The notes beneath the pieces are model-generated. The model saw only the letters and a program-made list of their open reading frames with translations. It made no database searches and was not told where the DNA came from. The position numbers and the translations under genes were made by a program. 64,000 nt of DNA from an uncultured Nitrospira sp. (lineage in GTDB: Bacteria; Nitrospirota; Nitrospiria; Nitrospirales; Nitrospiraceae): assembly GCA_902500995.1 (NCBI GenBank), contig CABVSR010000017.1, positions 1 through 64,000 on the forward strand. The letters are read 5' to 3'. Within the stretch, counting starts at the first letter, position 1. The number at the start of each line of letters is the position of its first letter. Positions 25,820 to 40,194 of the stretch are shown here, piece by piece.

Positions 25820-25848
25820 TTGACAGGGTCGGATCAAGTCGTTAAGAT
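25820..25848 (+). promoter_or_regulatory. Sigma-70 promoter of the pyr operon
   Basis: TTGACA at 25820-25825, a 17-nt spacer, then TAAGAT at 25843-25848. Transcription would start near 25855, just before the PyrR motif, giving a leader of about 110 nt. There is no competing strong promoter in the gap. Confidence 0.7.
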
Positions 25849-25857
25849 CGGCTCGCC

Positions 25858-26551
<694 letters not shown>

Positions 26552-26565
26552 CCGGAGAGAGTGTC

Positions 26566-27486
26566 GTGGGGCTCAAACGAAAAGACCTGCTCAGCCTGAC
26601 CGCCTTGTCGGCCGCCGATATTTCACTGATCCTGGACACGGCGGATTCCTTCAAGGAAGTCTCCGGTCGCGAGATCAAGAAGGTCCCGGCCCTGCGGGGG
26701 AAGACCGTCGTGAACCTGTTTTTCGAGCCGAGCACGAGAACCAGAACCTCGTTCGAGTTGGCTGCTAAACGGCTCAGCGCCGATGTCATCAACTTTTCGC
26801 CTTCCTCCAGCAGCGTGGTCAAAGGCGAAACGCTTCTCGACACGGCGCGCAATATTGAAGCCATGCAGGCGGACATTATCGTGCTCCGGCATTCGTCGGC
26901 AGGCGCGGCGGAGACACTGGCGCGAGGCGTGAAATCGTCGGTCATCAATGCCGGCGACGGATGGCACGAACACCCGACCCAGGCCCTGCTCGATCTCTAT
27001 ACCATCCGCAGCCGGGGGATGGGATTCGCCGGACTCAAGGTGGCTATTGTCGGCGACGTCGCGCACAGCCGCGTCGCCCGCTCGAATATTTTCGCCCTCA
27101 CGAAACTCGGGGCCGAGGTGCGGGTGGTGGGACCGCCGACGATGATTCCCTTGCACATCGATCAACTGGGCGCGCAGGTGTATCACAACCTGGATGACGG
27201 GCTCCGGGGCGTGCATGTCATCATGATGCTGCGGCTGCAGTTGGAGCGCCAGGGCCGCGCGCTGTTCCCGACCATCCGCGAATACGCGCGGCAGTACGGA
27301 TTGACCAACGACCGGGTGAAACTGGCGGAACCAGGCGCCATCGTCATGCATCCCGGTCCGATCAATCGGGGCGTCGAAATCGCGCCGGACGTCGCCGACA
27401 GCTTGTCGTCCGTGATCCTGGATCAAGTGGCCAATGGCGTGGCGGTGCGAATGGGAATTTTGTATTTGATGTCGGGAGCCGGGTAA
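26566..27486 (+). CDS. pyrB: Aspartate carbamoyltransferase catalytic subunit
   Basis: A 306-residue enzyme joining carbamoyl phosphate and aspartate, the first committed step of UMP synthesis. The carbamoyl-phosphate motif [15 protein letters not shown], the [13 protein letters not shown] loop, the [12 protein letters not shown] motif and [10 protein letters not shown] are intact. The GTG start has GGAGAGA upstream. No pyrI regulatory chain is encoded next to it; control is likely by PyrR at the leader. pyrC follows after 54 nt. Confidence 0.97.
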   Translation: MGLKRKDLLSLTALSAADISLILDTADSFKEVSGREIKKVPALRGKTVVNLFFEPSTRTRTSFELAAKRLSADVINFSPSSSSVVKGETLLDTARNIEAMQADIIVLRHSSAGAAETLARGVKSSVINAGDGWHEHPTQALLDLYTIRSRGMGFAGLKVAIVGDVAHSRVARSNIFALTKLGAEVRVVGPPTMIPLHIDQLGAQVYHNLDDGLRGVHVIMMLRLQLERQGRALFPTIREYARQYGLTNDRVKLAEPGAIVMHPGPINRGVEIAPDVADSLSSVILDQVANGVAVRMGILYLMSGAG

Positions 27487-27540
27487 GCCATTCGGAGCTC
27501 GCCCGCGCGACTTTTACTTTTTGCTTTTTGCGAGTGAACG

Positions 27541-28833
27541 ATGACTCTACTGATTCAAGGCGGTCATGTGATCGATCCCGGACGCATCAACGGCGTAGCG
27601 GATGTGCTGATTGAACAGGGCAAAATTTCAGCGGTCGGGCCGAAGCTCTCGGCACCGGCCGGCGCGACGGTGATCCAGGCGGCCGGGCAATTGGTGCTCC
27701 CGGGCTTCGTGGATCTCCATGTGCACTTTCGCGAACCGGGCTTTGAGTATAAGGAAACGATTCAGTCTGGAACGGACGCCGCCGTGGCAGGGGGGTACAC
27801 CACGGTCTGCGCGATGCCCAATACCAATCCCGTGAACGACAATCAGGCCGTCACCGAATTCATGCTTGAGCGGGCAAAGGCCGCAGGCAAGGCCAATCTC
27901 TATCCGATCGGGGCCATCACGAAACGATCCGAAGGGAAGGAACTGGCCGAAATCGGCGACCTCCGCCGCGCCGGGTGCGTGGCGATTTCCGACGACGGGA
28001 AGCCGGTCATGAACAGCCTTGTGATGCGGCGCGCCATGGAATATGCCCGCGCCTTCGATGTGCCGGTCGTCGATCACTGCGAGGACTTGCATCTCTCCGA
28101 AGGCGGATGCATGAATGAAGGCGTCATTTCGACCGAACTCGGGCTGCCCGGCATTCCCTCGGCGGCGGAAGATGTGATGGTGGCGCGCAACGTCTCCCTC
28201 GCCGAACTGACCGGGGCGCGCCTGCATCTGGCCCATATCAGTACGGCGGGGTCGGTCCGCATGGTGCGTGAAGCGAAGGCGCGCGGACTGAAGGTGACGG
28301 CGGAAGCCTGCCCGCATCATTTCACCCTCACCGAAGAAACCACGCGCGGCTACAACACCCACGCGAAAATGAATCCTCCCCTGCGCACCAGTCAGGATGT
28401 CCAGGCGATCAAGGACGGGTTACGCGACGGCACGATCGACGTGATCGCGACCGACCACGCCCCGCATGCGACGCAGGAGAAACAGCAGGAGTTTACCGAG
28501 GCGCCGTTCGGCATTGTGGGGTTGGAAACGGCCTTGCCGCTGACGCTGGCCCTGGTCGAAGAAGGCGTGCTGACACTCGAATCCGCCGTCGATAAACTGG
28601 CCACCGCGCCGGCCAAGGCTTTTAGCCTCAACGCCGGCACCCTCGCGGTCGGCGCCCCGGCGGATGTGGCCATCGTCGATCCCGGCCTGGAATGGGAAGT
28701 CGATCCGTCGCGGTTCCGTTCCAAGAGCCGCAACACGCCGTTTGCCGGATGGAAGGTCAAAGGGCGGGTGACCACGACCCTCGTCTCCGGGCGGGTCGTC
28801 TATGAACTGGATCGCTCCGGGCGGCCGGCGTAG
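27541..28833 (+). CDS. pyrC: Dihydroorotase
   Basis: A 430-residue type-I dihydroorotase (amidohydrolase fold) cyclising carbamoyl aspartate to dihydroorotate. Metal ligands are visible in DLHVHFREPG, in VVDHCEDLHLSEGG, in HLAHISTAGS and in IATDHAPH. An active rather than pseudo-enzyme is expected, since the HxH and the DHAPH aspartate are present. It sits between pyrB and a DUF4149 gene in the pyr operon. Confidence 0.96.
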   Translation: MTLLIQGGHVIDPGRINGVADVLIEQGKISAVGPKLSAPAGATVIQAAGQLVLPGFVDLHVHFREPGFEYKETIQSGTDAAVAGGYTTVCAMPNTNPVNDNQAVTEFMLERAKAAGKANLYPIGAITKRSEGKELAEIGDLRRAGCVAISDDGKPVMNSLVMRRAMEYARAFDVPVVDHCEDLHLSEGGCMNEGVISTELGLPGIPSAAEDVMVARNVSLAELTGARLHLAHISTAGSVRMVREAKARGLKVTAEACPHHFTLTEETTRGYNTHAKMNPPLRTSQDVQAIKDGLRDGTIDVIATDHAPHATQEKQQEFTEAPFGIVGLETALPLTLALVEEGVLTLESAVDKLATAPAKAFSLNAGTLAVGAPADVAIVDPGLEWEVDPSRFRSKSRNTPFAGWKVKGRVTTTLVSGRVVYELDRSGRPA

Positions 28834-28845
28834 GAACAGACGATT

Positions 28846-29355
28846 GTGCGCCAAGGATTGATCGCCTGCGTCACGTGCGAAATGCTGGCCTTGGCCGTGT
28901 GGATCGGCGGGCTCCTCGTGCTCGTGGCGGCCGTCATTCCCGCCGTCTTCAACACCTTCGGCGGGCAGGATACGGGCGGGTTTTTTCTCACCCGCGCCTT
29001 CGACGGGTATAATCGGTTGGTGCTCGGCGCCGCGGCGATCCTGGTGGCGGGCATTCTGTGGCGAGCCTGGTTGTATCAACAGGGCCTGGCGGACGAGGCC
29101 ATCACCAGAGCCGAATGGTTGCTGGTAGGCGCCATGCTGCTCATCGCCGGCGTGATCACGTTCGTGCTACATCCTCAAGCGGCCGCCCTGCAGGCGCAGG
29201 CCTTTGCCTCCAAAGGGGAAGAGGCGAGGAAGGCCGCGTTCGAAGCGTTCTTTCAGCTGCACAAGCCGGTGCGGGTTTTATATATCCTGAATGTGGGACT
29301 CGGTCTCGCGCTCTTGACCCTGCGCGTGCGATCCTGGATCCGAGTGAAGGAGTAA
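28846..29355 (+). CDS. DUF4149 membrane protein
   Basis: A 169-residue inner-membrane protein with four predicted helices: near 9-32, 52-76, 84-106 and 143-160. It shows the TMEM205/DUF4149 pattern, with [15 protein letters not shown] in helix 1 and [11 protein letters not shown] in the loop before the last helix. The function of the family is unknown. The GTG start lies 12 nt after pyrC, and carA begins 2 nt after its stop, so it is co-transcribed with pyrimidine genes. Confidence 0.75.
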   Translation: MRQGLIACVTCEMLALAVWIGGLLVLVAAVIPAVFNTFGGQDTGGFFLTRAFDGYNRLVLGAAAILVAGILWRAWLYQQGLADEAITRAEWLLVGAMLLIAGVITFVLHPQAAALQAQAFASKGEEARKAAFEAFFQLHKPVRVLYILNVGLGLALLTLRVRSWIRVKE

Positions 29356-29357
29356 GC

Positions 29358-30542
29358 GTGAAAAAAGCGATTCTTGCCCTTGCCGACGGCACCTGGTTCG
29401 AAGGACGGGCATTGGGCGCGGAAGGCGAGACCGGCGGCGAGGTCGTGTTCAATACGGCGATGACCGGCTATCAGGAAGTGCTGACCGATCCTTCCTATCG
29501 CGGCCAGATCGTCACCATGACCTCTCCGCACATCGGCAATTACGGCGTGACGCCGGAGGACGTCGAGTCCAGGCGCATTTGGGCGGAAGGCTTCGTGGTG
29601 AAGGAATCCAGCCGTCTGGCGAGCAACTGGCGCGGCAAGGCGACGCTCGAGGAGTATCTGCAGGCCGCGAATATCGTGGCGATCGAGGGCATCGATACCA
29701 GAGCGCTCACCAGGCATCTGCGCGAGCGAGGCGCCCAGCAGGGAGTGATTTCCCACCTCGATCTCGACCCGCGCCGCGTAGCCGAGAAGGCCCGGCAGGC
29801 GCCGAGCATCATCGGGCGTGATCTGGCGGCCACCGTCACCTGCGAGCATCGGTATCCCTGGACGGAAGGCACAGGCGAGTGGACGCCGAAGATCACGATG
29901 CCGGAACGGGACGCCGCGCAGGCCCCGCGGAACACCTGGCGGGTGGTGGCCTATGATTTCGGCGTCAAACAAAACATTCTGCGGCGGCTGGTGGATGTCG
30001 GCTGCGAGGTCACGGTCGTGCCGGCCTCGACTCCGGCGAAGGATGTGTTGGCGCTGAACCCGCAAGGATTGTTTCTTTCGAACGGTCCCGGCGACCCGGA
30101 GGGCGTTCCCTATGCCATGACGGCGCTGCGCGACCTGATCGGCCGCGTGCCGATTTTCGGCATTTGTCTCGGGCATCAACTGCTCGGACTCGCGCTGGGA
30201 TTTTCCACCTATAAACTGAAATTCGGCCATCACGGCGCGAATCATCCGGTCATCGATCTGCGGACGAGAAAAGTGGAAATCACCTCCCAGAATCACAACT
30301 TTGCCGTGCGCTTCCCCGGCGAAACAGCGGCCGCAGGGCAGGAGTTGCCCATCGTGGACAGTCCGTTTGGGCGCGTGCAACTCACCCACACCAGCTTGAA
30401 CGATGGATCGGTCGAAGGCATGCGCTGCCTGGATCGCCCGGTGTTTTCGGTGCAATACCATCCCGAAGCCTCTCCCGGTCCGCACGATTCCGCTTACCTG
30501 TTTGAACAATTTATCGCCTTGATGGAGACACACCATGCGTAG
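29358..30542 (+). CDS. carA: Carbamoyl phosphate synthase small (glutaminase) subunit
   Basis: A 394-residue subunit that hydrolyses glutamine and channels ammonia to CarB. The N-terminal domain starts [15 protein letters not shown]. The class I amidotransferase domain has nucleophile Cys in [10 protein letters not shown] and the His/Glu pair in [10 protein letters not shown]. The GTG start has AAGGAG upstream. It overlaps sppA by 8 nt. Two protease genes separate it from carB, an unusual arrangement. Confidence 0.97.
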   Translation: MKKAILALADGTWFEGRALGAEGETGGEVVFNTAMTGYQEVLTDPSYRGQIVTMTSPHIGNYGVTPEDVESRRIWAEGFVVKESSRLASNWRGKATLEEYLQAANIVAIEGIDTRALTRHLRERGAQQGVISHLDLDPRRVAEKARQAPSIIGRDLAATVTCEHRYPWTEGTGEWTPKITMPERDAAQAPRNTWRVVAYDFGVKQNILRRLVDVGCEVTVVPASTPAKDVLALNPQGLFLSNGPGDPEGVPYAMTALRDLIGRVPIFGICLGHQLLGLALGFSTYKLKFGHHGANHPVIDLRTRKVEITSQNHNFAVRFPGETAAAGQELPIVDSPFGRVQLTHTSLNDGSVEGMRCLDRPVFSVQYHPEASPGPHDSAYLFEQFIALMETHHA

Positions 30543-31500
30543 CTGGCAGCTTTCCACTGGTCTTCTTGTGCTGGCGCTGGCCCTGATGCAGGCCGCCTGC
30601 GTGACCATCAACCTACCGCCGGGCCCCGGCGCGCTCGAAGAACATAAGGTCAGCGGCAGCGGCAAAGACAAGGTGCTCTTGATGGATGTGTCGGGCGTGA
30701 TCAGCTCGGAAAACAAGGACGGGTTCTATTCCTCGCCCGGCATGCTCGCCACAGTGAAGGAAGAATTGGAGCGCGCCGCGAAAGATGACCGCGTCAAAGC
30801 GATCGTGCTGCGGATCAACAGCCCGGGAGGGACGGTCACCGCATCCGATATTATCTACCATGAACTCAAGACTTTTAAGAACACACGCAACCTCCCGATT
30901 GTCGCGTCCATCATGGATGTGGGCGCGTCCGGCGGGTATTACATCGCCGCCGCAGCCGATACCGTGCTGGCCCATCCGTCATCGGTGACCGGCAGCATCG
31001 GCGTCATCATGTTGACCGTCAATGCCAGAGGCTTGCTGGAGAAAGTGGGCGTGGAAACCAATGCCGTCACCTCCGGCCCCCGGAAGGATATGGGATCGCC
31101 GTTCCGGGCGATGCTGCCGGAAGAACGCGCGATTTTTCAAGGCGTGATCGATGGCTTTTATCAGCGATTTCTGCAGGTCGTGCAGCAAGGCCGCCCGGGT
31201 TTGAACGGCGAGACGATCAAGAAGCTGGCCGATGGCCGGATTTATTCGGGCGAGCAAGCCAGGGCCTCGGGGCTGGTCGATGAAATCGGGTACCTCGACG
31301 ATGCGATCGAGCTGGCGAAGAAAAAAGCGGGACTGACCGAGGCGAAGGTGGTGACCTATCGCCGGCCCGGGGAATACCAGAACAATGTCTATTCGCGGCT
31401 GGTCGCGCCGGCGCCGAGCCTGGCCAATCTGGCGAACGTCGATCTGCTGTCGGTCGTGCGAGGCGGGTCGCCGCAGTTCATGTATCTGTGGATGCCGTGA
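30535..31500 (+). CDS. sppA: Signal peptide peptidase SppA-like serine protease (lipoprotein)
   Basis: A 321-residue S49 peptidase with an N-terminal signal and lipobox (LMQAAC). The nucleophile serine lies in [16 protein letters not shown] and the catalytic lysine in [12 protein letters not shown]. This is the short, single-domain form. It degrades leftover signal peptides or membrane proteins at the periplasmic face of the membrane. It overlaps the carA end, and an M48 protease gene follows, so the pyr operon carries an envelope-proteolysis pair. Confidence 0.9.
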   Translation: MRSWQLSTGLLVLALALMQAACVTINLPPGPGALEEHKVSGSGKDKVLLMDVSGVISSENKDGFYSSPGMLATVKEELERAAKDDRVKAIVLRINSPGGTVTASDIIYHELKTFKNTRNLPIVASIMDVGASGGYYIAAAADTVLAHPSSVTGSIGVIMLTVNARGLLEKVGVETNAVTSGPRKDMGSPFRAMLPEERAIFQGVIDGFYQRFLQVVQQGRPGLNGETIKKLADGRIYSGEQARASGLVDEIGYLDDAIELAKKKAGLTEAKVVTYRRPGEYQNNVYSRLVAPAPSLANLANVDLLSVVRGGSPQFMYLWMP

Positions 31501-31532
31501 GCCGGTGAGTTGCTTCCGCCGCACGGTGCTGA

Positions 31533-32531
31533 TTGAATGGAACAGACGTGATGTATCCGTCAGACCGACATTCAATCGAACGACTGCTCAAGGCGCGGAT
31601 AGGGCGACGCGCGGCCCTCGCGCTGGGTGCGCGCGCCGCCTCGCTGTTGGCGACCACCATGGGGCTGGGGGCGGCGGCGGGCCTGTTGCAATCCCTCGGG
31701 GGCTGCCAGCGGGCGCCCGGCACGGCGCGCGACCAGTTCATCTACATTTCGGAAGAAAAAGAAATTGCGATGGGTCTCTCGGCCTTCCGGGAAGTGCTCC
31801 GGCAGGCCCCCTTGAGCGACAATCCGGAGCTCAACGAAATGGTGCATCGCGTGGGCAATCGCATCGCCAAAGCGGCCAACAAACCGGAATACCAATGGGA
31901 GTTTGCCGTCATTCAGGATGATCGCACCATCAACGCCTTCGCGCTGCCCGGCGGCAAGGTGGCGGTGTTCACCGGGATTTTGAAAGTCACGAAAACGGAA
32001 GACGGATTGGCGACCGTCATGGGCCATGAAGTCGCGCATGCCCTGCAGCGCCACGGGGCGGAACGGATGAGTCGCAGCGTGCTCGAACAAATCGGACAAC
32101 TGGCGGCCCTGGGCGCCGGCGCGGCCGCGGGTCGCCCGGATGCGGCGATGGCGGCCATGACCGTCTACGGGGTCGGCGTGTCGTTGCCCTTCGACCGCCG
32201 GCAGGAATCGGAAGCGGATTTTATCGGACTGCGCTTGATGGCGGAGGCCGGGTACGACCCCCGCGAAGCGGTCGCGTTCTGGGAACGGATGAGCGGCTGC
32301 CCGCGCGCCATGATCAATAAACTGTGTTTCCGTTCGCAGCAGGCGATTCCGGAATTTCTTTCGACGCATCCGTCCGATGTCACCCGCATCAATCAGATCG
32401 AGGCCTGGATCCCCGATGCCATGAAACACTATCATCCCGCAGGAAAGGCGCCGGCGATCCCGTCCGGTCCGATCCAACCCTACCGGCCGCCGGTGGGGCC
32501 CATGCCCGAGGCGCCTCTGCCGACCGGCTAA
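31533..32531 (+). CDS. M48-family zinc metalloprotease, secreted
   Basis: A 332-residue protein. The N-terminus has a GRRAAL motif, a hydrophobic stretch and LGGC, so export by a lipobox or Tat-like signal is plausible. The catalytic zinc motif is [14 protein letters not shown], with the third ligand in [15 protein letters not shown]. It resembles BepA/LoiP/YcaL-type periplasmic proteases that act in outer-membrane protein quality control. A TTG (31533), GTG (31548) or ATG (31551) start is possible; ATG seems best. It sits between sppA and carB. Confidence 0.88.
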   Translation: MNGTDVMYPSDRHSIERLLKARIGRRAALALGARAASLLATTMGLGAAAGLLQSLGGCQRAPGTARDQFIYISEEKEIAMGLSAFREVLRQAPLSDNPELNEMVHRVGNRIAKAANKPEYQWEFAVIQDDRTINAFALPGGKVAVFTGILKVTKTEDGLATVMGHEVAHALQRHGAERMSRSVLEQIGQLAALGAGAAAGRPDAAMAAMTVYGVGVSLPFDRRQESEADFIGLRLMAEAGYDPREAVAFWERMSGCPRAMINKLCFRSQQAIPEFLSTHPSDVTRINQIEAWIPDAMKHYHPAGKAPAIPSGPIQPYRPPVGPMPEAPLPTG

Positions 32532-32553
32532 CTTCTTTTATTCGAGGTCAATT

Positions 32554-35823
<3,270 letters not shown>

Positions 35824-35965
35824 GCCCTGGCCCTGACAGAGCGACAGTTGACAACAGTTTCCAGGAACGGACACGATGCAGACACCCTGTCCTGGACGCA
35901 GGGCGACCGGTCAGACGTCCGACAGGCGCGACGGGAACCGGTTTCAATGGTCATCGGGGGAAGAT

Positions 35966-36442
35966 ATGCCGACACCGATTACGAGAAAAGGTTACGAAGC
36001 GCTGAAAGCGGAACTGGACCGGCTTCACAAAGTGGAACGGCCGCGCGTCATCGAGGCGATTGCGGAAGCGCGCGCGCACGGCGATCTGAGCGAGAATGCC
36101 GAGTACGATGCCGCCAAAGAACGGCAGGGGTTTATCGAAGCGCGTTTGGCGGAGCTGAAGGGCAAGTTGGCCGACTGCCGGATCATCGACATCGCCGGCC
36201 GCACCAGCGACACCGTGGTGTTCGGCGCCACCGTCGTCGTGATCGAACAGGAAGCCCAGGCGAAAAAGCAATACACTCTCGTCGGGCAGGATGAAGCGGA
36301 TCTGAAATTGTCCCGTATTTCTGTTCAATCGCCGGTCGGCCGGGCCTTGATCGGCAAACGAGTCGGGGATCTGGTGGAAGTGACGACTCCCGTCAAGGTG
36401 GTGGAATACGAAGTCATGGAAATCCGCTTCGAGGAATTGTAG
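35966..36442 (+). CDS. greA: Transcription elongation factor GreA
   Basis: A 158-residue factor that rescues backtracked RNA polymerase by stimulating transcript cleavage. The N-terminal coiled coil carries the acidic tip ARAHGDLSENAEYDAAKERQ, followed by the FKBP-like C-terminal domain. The ATG at 35966 gives the normal family length. A 142-nt gap with a small CCCTG/CAGGG hairpin separates it from carB, so it may have its own promoter. Confidence 0.95.
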   Translation: MPTPITRKGYEALKAELDRLHKVERPRVIEAIAEARAHGDLSENAEYDAAKERQGFIEARLAELKGKLADCRIIDIAGRTSDTVVFGATVVVIEQEAQAKKQYTLVGQDEADLKLSRISVQSPVGRALIGKRVGDLVEVTTPVKVVEYEVMEIRFEEL

Positions 36443-36459
36443 GCGGTCTGATCGATGTC

Positions 36460-37260
36460 ATGCCGGTAACCATCCCGCTCATCACTCTGCTGACGGATTT
36501 CGGCGACCGCGATTATTTCGTGGCGAGCGTGAAGGGCGTGATCCTCAACATCAATCCCCAAGCGCAGATCGTCGATCTTTCGCATCATGTCACGCCGCAC
36601 GACGTGGCAGATGCCGCCTATTTGCTCAAATCCTGCTATCGCTATTTTCCGGACGGCACCGTCCACGTGGCCGTCGTTGATCCCGGCGTCGGCACCACCA
36701 GGCGACCGCTGCTGGTCTCGTCCTCGCGGTACTATTTTGTCGGACCGGACAACGGCCTCTTCACGCCGATCTACCAGGAAGAAACGGGCGTCGAAGTGCG
36801 CCATCTCGAAAACCGGCAGTACCGGCTGGATTCCGAAGGCGCCACGTTCGACGGGCGCGACCTCTTCGCTCCCGCCGCCGCCTGGTTGACCAAAGGCCGA
36901 CCGATCGGGTCGTTCGGCCGGCTGGTCCCCAATTATGAACGCCTGCCGATTGCCGAACCCTCATGGGACAAACATGCGATGGCCGGAGAGATTGTCTATA
37001 TCGATCGATTCGGCAATCTGATTTCCAACCTCACCGCCTACCATGTCCGGGAGGTCCGCGGAGTCACGAAACGTTCCGACCCGTACATTCGAATCGGCGG
37101 GCATACCATCGACGGCCTGGCTGGAAATTACGGGGACGGGTCGGCCGATGCCCCCGGGGCCTTGATCAATAGTAACGGATATCTCGAGATCTTTCTCAAA
37201 GAAGGACGCGCGGCCGACCGGTTGAAGGTGGCAAGAGGCGCGCGCATCGAACTCAGTTGA
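36460..37260 (+). CDS. S-adenosyl-L-methionine hydrolase (adenosine-forming), DUF62 family
   Basis: A 266-residue protein of the SAM hydroxide adenosyltransferase family, related to fluorinase and chlorinase but hydrolysing SAM to adenosine and methionine. Signature parts are LLTDFGDRDYFVASVKG, DLSHHVTPHDV, VVDPGVGTTRRPL and IDRFGNLISNL. Its physiological role is poorly understood in any organism. It follows greA after 17 nt. Confidence 0.9.
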   Translation: MPVTIPLITLLTDFGDRDYFVASVKGVILNINPQAQIVDLSHHVTPHDVADAAYLLKSCYRYFPDGTVHVAVVDPGVGTTRRPLLVSSSRYYFVGPDNGLFTPIYQEETGVEVRHLENRQYRLDSEGATFDGRDLFAPAAAWLTKGRPIGSFGRLVPNYERLPIAEPSWDKHAMAGEIVYIDRFGNLISNLTAYHVREVRGVTKRSDPYIRIGGHTIDGLAGNYGDGSADAPGALINSNGYLEIFLKEGRAADRLKVARGARIELS

Positions 37261-37612
37261 TCCCCTCGTCTTCGCTCGCAGCCGAGCCTCTCCTATAGGA
37301 CCTGCGCCAATTTCCTGAATTGACAGGCCAAAGTGGCCGGTGATTTAATGAGCTGATCCACGCGCAGGACGGCATGCGGTCGTCGCTGTCACGGGCCAGG
37401 CTGATCTTCTTCCGCCGTGATTCGGTACGTGAGTCGCACCATGCCTTCGGTTCTGCGTCCCGCCTCCGTCGCCCCTGAAGATGGTATGATCCTGTTGTGC
37501 GCGATCCCTGCCGGCAATAACGCGTCGAGCGGACCCGGCCGCGTGAGACGGACGAGAAACTATGCCGGAGCGACCGATCGACCGATAAGAGGATAGACAG
37601 GAACCGAGTCTC
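37261..37612 (+). promoter_or_regulatory. Intergenic region with an extended -10 promoter candidate
   Basis: No gene is seen in this 352-nt gap. TGG-TATGAT at 37482-37490 is a good extended -10 element, giving a start near 37497 and an untranslated leader of about 115 nt for the adaptor gene. A small GGCCAAAGTGGCC hairpin near 37328 may belong to the upstream transcript end. Confidence 0.4.
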
Positions 37613-38764
37613 GTGACACGACTAGCGCAACATCTCCCGGCCATTCTGCTCTGCCTCTCACTTGTGGCCTGTACCAGCCAGGATCCCCCGGCGCCAACCG
37701 CCAAACCCGTTGCCCCACCGGCCGCCGCCGGTCGCATCCAGCCGGGTGTCCAGACGATGCGCATCGAAGCTCCGCCTTCTCTGCCGGCCCTGACCTTGTC
37801 GGCCCGGGTCACCTACGCGGAAGACGGATTTTCAAGAATTTCCTCCCCGCTCCAGGGACCGGTGCTCGACGTGCGGGTGAAACTCGGCCAGGCCGTCAAG
37901 GCCGGCGACATCTTAATGGTGATCGATGCCGCGGATATCGCGCGCGCCTACGCCGCCTATGTGGAGGAAATTTCGGAATTGGGGCTGGCCGAACGGAATT
38001 ATGAATTGACCAAGGATCTGTACGACGCCCAGGCCATGGCCTTAAAGGATCTGGAACATGCGGAAAACGATCTGAATCGCGAACGGGCCGAATTCAAACA
38101 GGCGAAAGAACGGCTGCTGTCCCTGCGCGTCCCGGCCGCCGAACTGAGCAAACCCCTCGCGCAACAACAGATTACCTCGCGCTTCGAGCTCCGGAGCCCG
38201 CTCACGGGGACGGTCGTGGAACGCAATGTGACGCCGGGACAAATCGTCGGGACGGCTTCCGACCAGCCGCTGTTTACCGTGGCCAACCTGGATCGTCTGC
38301 AGGTGGTGGCCGATGTGTACGAGCACGATCTCTCCGGTATCCAGGTCGGCGCGGTTGCCGCCATGACGGTGGAAGCCTATCCGGGCATCGAATTTCCCGC
38401 CAAGATTGCCGTCATCGGCGATCTCGTCGATCCGGCCACCAGAACGATCAAAATTCGCGCCACCGTTCCCAATCAAGACCGCCGCTTGAAACCGGAAATG
38501 TTTGCCCGGTTGACCATCGCAGGCCACACCATGCGCCCGAAGATTGTGATTCCCAGGCAGGCGGTGATGGAACGATCGGGCAGGCAATGGATCGTGGTGG
38601 AACTCGAGCCGGGTCGGTATGAAGAACGCCCTGTGACCATCGACAGCGTCACGGAGACGCAGGTGACGATTCGAGAAGGCCTCGCGACCGGAGAACGCCT
38701 CGTGCTCAGCCCCTCGTCTCTCAATCACCTCGCCGCGGGCGATACTTCGGCCGGCGGGGCCTAG
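37613..38764 (+). CDS. RND-type periplasmic adaptor (membrane fusion) lipoprotein
   Basis: A 383-residue protein with a lipobox (LSLVAC). The order is beta-barrel, lipoyl half (VLDVRVKLGQAVKAGDILMVI), a helical hairpin (about 110-185), the second lipoyl half (LRSPLTGTVVERNVTPGQIV), then the barrel and membrane-proximal domains (KPEMFARLTIAG). This is the CusB/CzcB/HlyD adaptor layout that bridges an inner-membrane pump to an outer-membrane channel. No RND pump or TolC gene adjoins it; the only neighbour is a convergent beta-barrel gene. The GTG start is used. Confidence 0.85.
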   Translation: MTRLAQHLPAILLCLSLVACTSQDPPAPTAKPVAPPAAAGRIQPGVQTMRIEAPPSLPALTLSARVTYAEDGFSRISSPLQGPVLDVRVKLGQAVKAGDILMVIDAADIARAYAAYVEEISELGLAERNYELTKDLYDAQAMALKDLEHAENDLNRERAEFKQAKERLLSLRVPAAELSKPLAQQQITSRFELRSPLTGTVVERNVTPGQIVGTASDQPLFTVANLDRLQVVADVYEHDLSGIQVGAVAAMTVEAYPGIEFPAKIAVIGDLVDPATRTIKIRATVPNQDRRLKPEMFARLTIAGHTMRPKIVIPRQAVMERSGRQWIVVELEPGRYEERPVTIDSVTETQVTIREGLATGERLVLSPSSLNHLAAGDTSAGGA

Positions 38765-38792
38765 GCAGGCTCACGGCATGGGCCGGCAGCAC

Positions 38793-40019
38793 CTATAACG
38801 CCGCCACGAGAATCCGCACTAACCCCGATAGATCTTCGGTATCGGCTCCCGCCACCGTGCGGTTCGTCATCGTGGTATACGACGCTTCCAGTGACAGAGT
38901 GGTCGGGTGCCCGTAGATCGGATTGAGATGGAACGCGAACATCCCCCGACCGACGATACTCTCCATCCCGATCAACCCGTCGCTCGACTTGGTGCTGGTG
39001 TATCCACCCATCGCACTGACCAGCAGTCGCTGGCTTTGTTTGTAGAGCAACGACAGGGAGGCCATCGGCGTCTGGATCTTTGCGCCGGACCCGCTCTGCG
39101 TTTCCGTGCGGTAGCTGAGCGTCGGCGCGAGGGTGAGCGTGTTGAGGGGACGGTAGGTCGCGATCAGGGTCTGGGCAAAGGTCGTGGATTGAGCGCCCCC
39201 TCGCATGTCATCGTTGGTCAGGATATAGCTCGATGAAAGCCTTGCGTTCCACGTCAGGCCCGTATAGGCCAGGGCTGCTTCCAGGCTGTTACTCTGGCTG
39301 CGTTGGGCGGTCATCCCTGCAGGAATGAAACTGCTCGCCAGGGCGCTCCGTGCATAGGTGAGGCTGAATTCCGGCCACTCCTGCTTCGCCACCGCGATAC
39401 CGATACGGCTCACGTTCTGCTGGATGCGCGGCCGGTTCGGCTCCAGATCCACATTATTCCAGGTCTGACCGGACGAACTGCGCAGCCTCGCGATTCCCAG
39501 CCCCCATTCAGCCCACATTTCCCGGACCGTCTGATCCGGTGAGTTGAAGAAGGCTTTGCCCGCCGATCGATAGTTGACGCCATACCGGACCGGACCGTTG
39601 ACGCCGATCAGCGCCATACGCACCATGCGTTTGGCCCCGTCATCGCGTTGATCGATGCGCGAGGCGAGACCGGCGTCGTTGGTGGCATTGTTCGCCACTT
39701 CGCCTTCTGCCGTCAGCTGCCCCTTGAGCCAAGTAGAATTGGCGCCGACACCTTTGGTTTGGGGCCGCTCGGAGTCGGGGACGAGATCTTTGAGCCGGGT
39801 GGACGTCGACGGGGGCGCAAAGGACGTGGCCTGAAACGACGTATGCAGGACCGGAGAGGCGATCGAAAAGGGAATGGCGGAGGATCCGGATACCCGGGCC
39901 GTGTCGCTGAACTGAATGCGCTGGAGCAGGAGTTCCGACTGTTGCTGGTCTTCGGCCCAAACCGAGGCGGGCAGGAGCAGGAGCAGGCAAAGAACCCGGA
40001 TCATCCGGCTGGTCGTCAT
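38793..40019 (-). CDS. Outer-membrane beta-barrel protein of unknown family
   Basis: A 408-residue protein with a signal peptide (MTTSRMIRVLCLLLLLPASV, cleavage after WAED). About 300 residues of alternating strands follow, such as YGVNYRSAGKAFF, FSLTYARSALASS and SLEASYTTMTNRT, typical of a 14-18-stranded porin-like barrel. The ATG at 40019 starts the signal peptide. It converges with the lone adaptor gene 28 nt away. Substrate and family are not recognised. Confidence 0.6.
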   Translation of the reverse strand: MTTSRMIRVLCLLLLLPASVWAEDQQQSELLLQRIQFSDTARVSGSSAIPFSIASPVLHTSFQATSFAPPSTSTRLKDLVPDSERPQTKGVGANSTWLKGQLTAEGEVANNATNDAGLASRIDQRDDGAKRMVRMALIGVNGPVRYGVNYRSAGKAFFNSPDQTVREMWAEWGLGIARLRSSSGQTWNNVDLEPNRPRIQQNVSRIGIAVAKQEWPEFSLTYARSALASSFIPAGMTAQRSQSNSLEAALAYTGLTWNARLSSSYILTNDDMRGGAQSTTFAQTLIATYRPLNTLTLAPTLSYRTETQSGSGAKIQTPMASLSLLYKQSQRLLVSAMGGYTSTKSSDGLIGMESIVGRGMFAFHLNPIYGHPTTLSLEASYTTMTNRTVAGADTEDLSGLVRILVAAL

Positions 40020-40123
40020 GAAATCATGCTCGCCGAGGCCTCGCGTAAAGCAGCATGAAATCAAGTGTAGCACTCGATTTCCGCGCTCCCGGCCCAGGCG
40101 GCACTGCACAAAACCTGTCGGGC

Positions 40124-40152
40124 GGCTGTTCCGGCGTGAACACCGGACAGCC
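40124..40152 (-). terminator. Hairpin downstream of bioA
   Basis: GGCTGT(T)CCGG and CCGGACAGCC pair around a short loop with one bulged base. On the minus strand it is followed by a short TTTT tract about 13 nt on. It may end bioA transcription. Confidence 0.4.
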
Positions 40153-40194
40153 ATCGCATGAATACGTAGCAATCAGCAGGAAAGACGGGCGATT

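Noticed and set aside
27500-27540. T-rich stretch before pyrC as a terminator
   Set aside because: The TTTTTGCTTTTTGCG stretch has no preceding stable hairpin and lies inside an operon.
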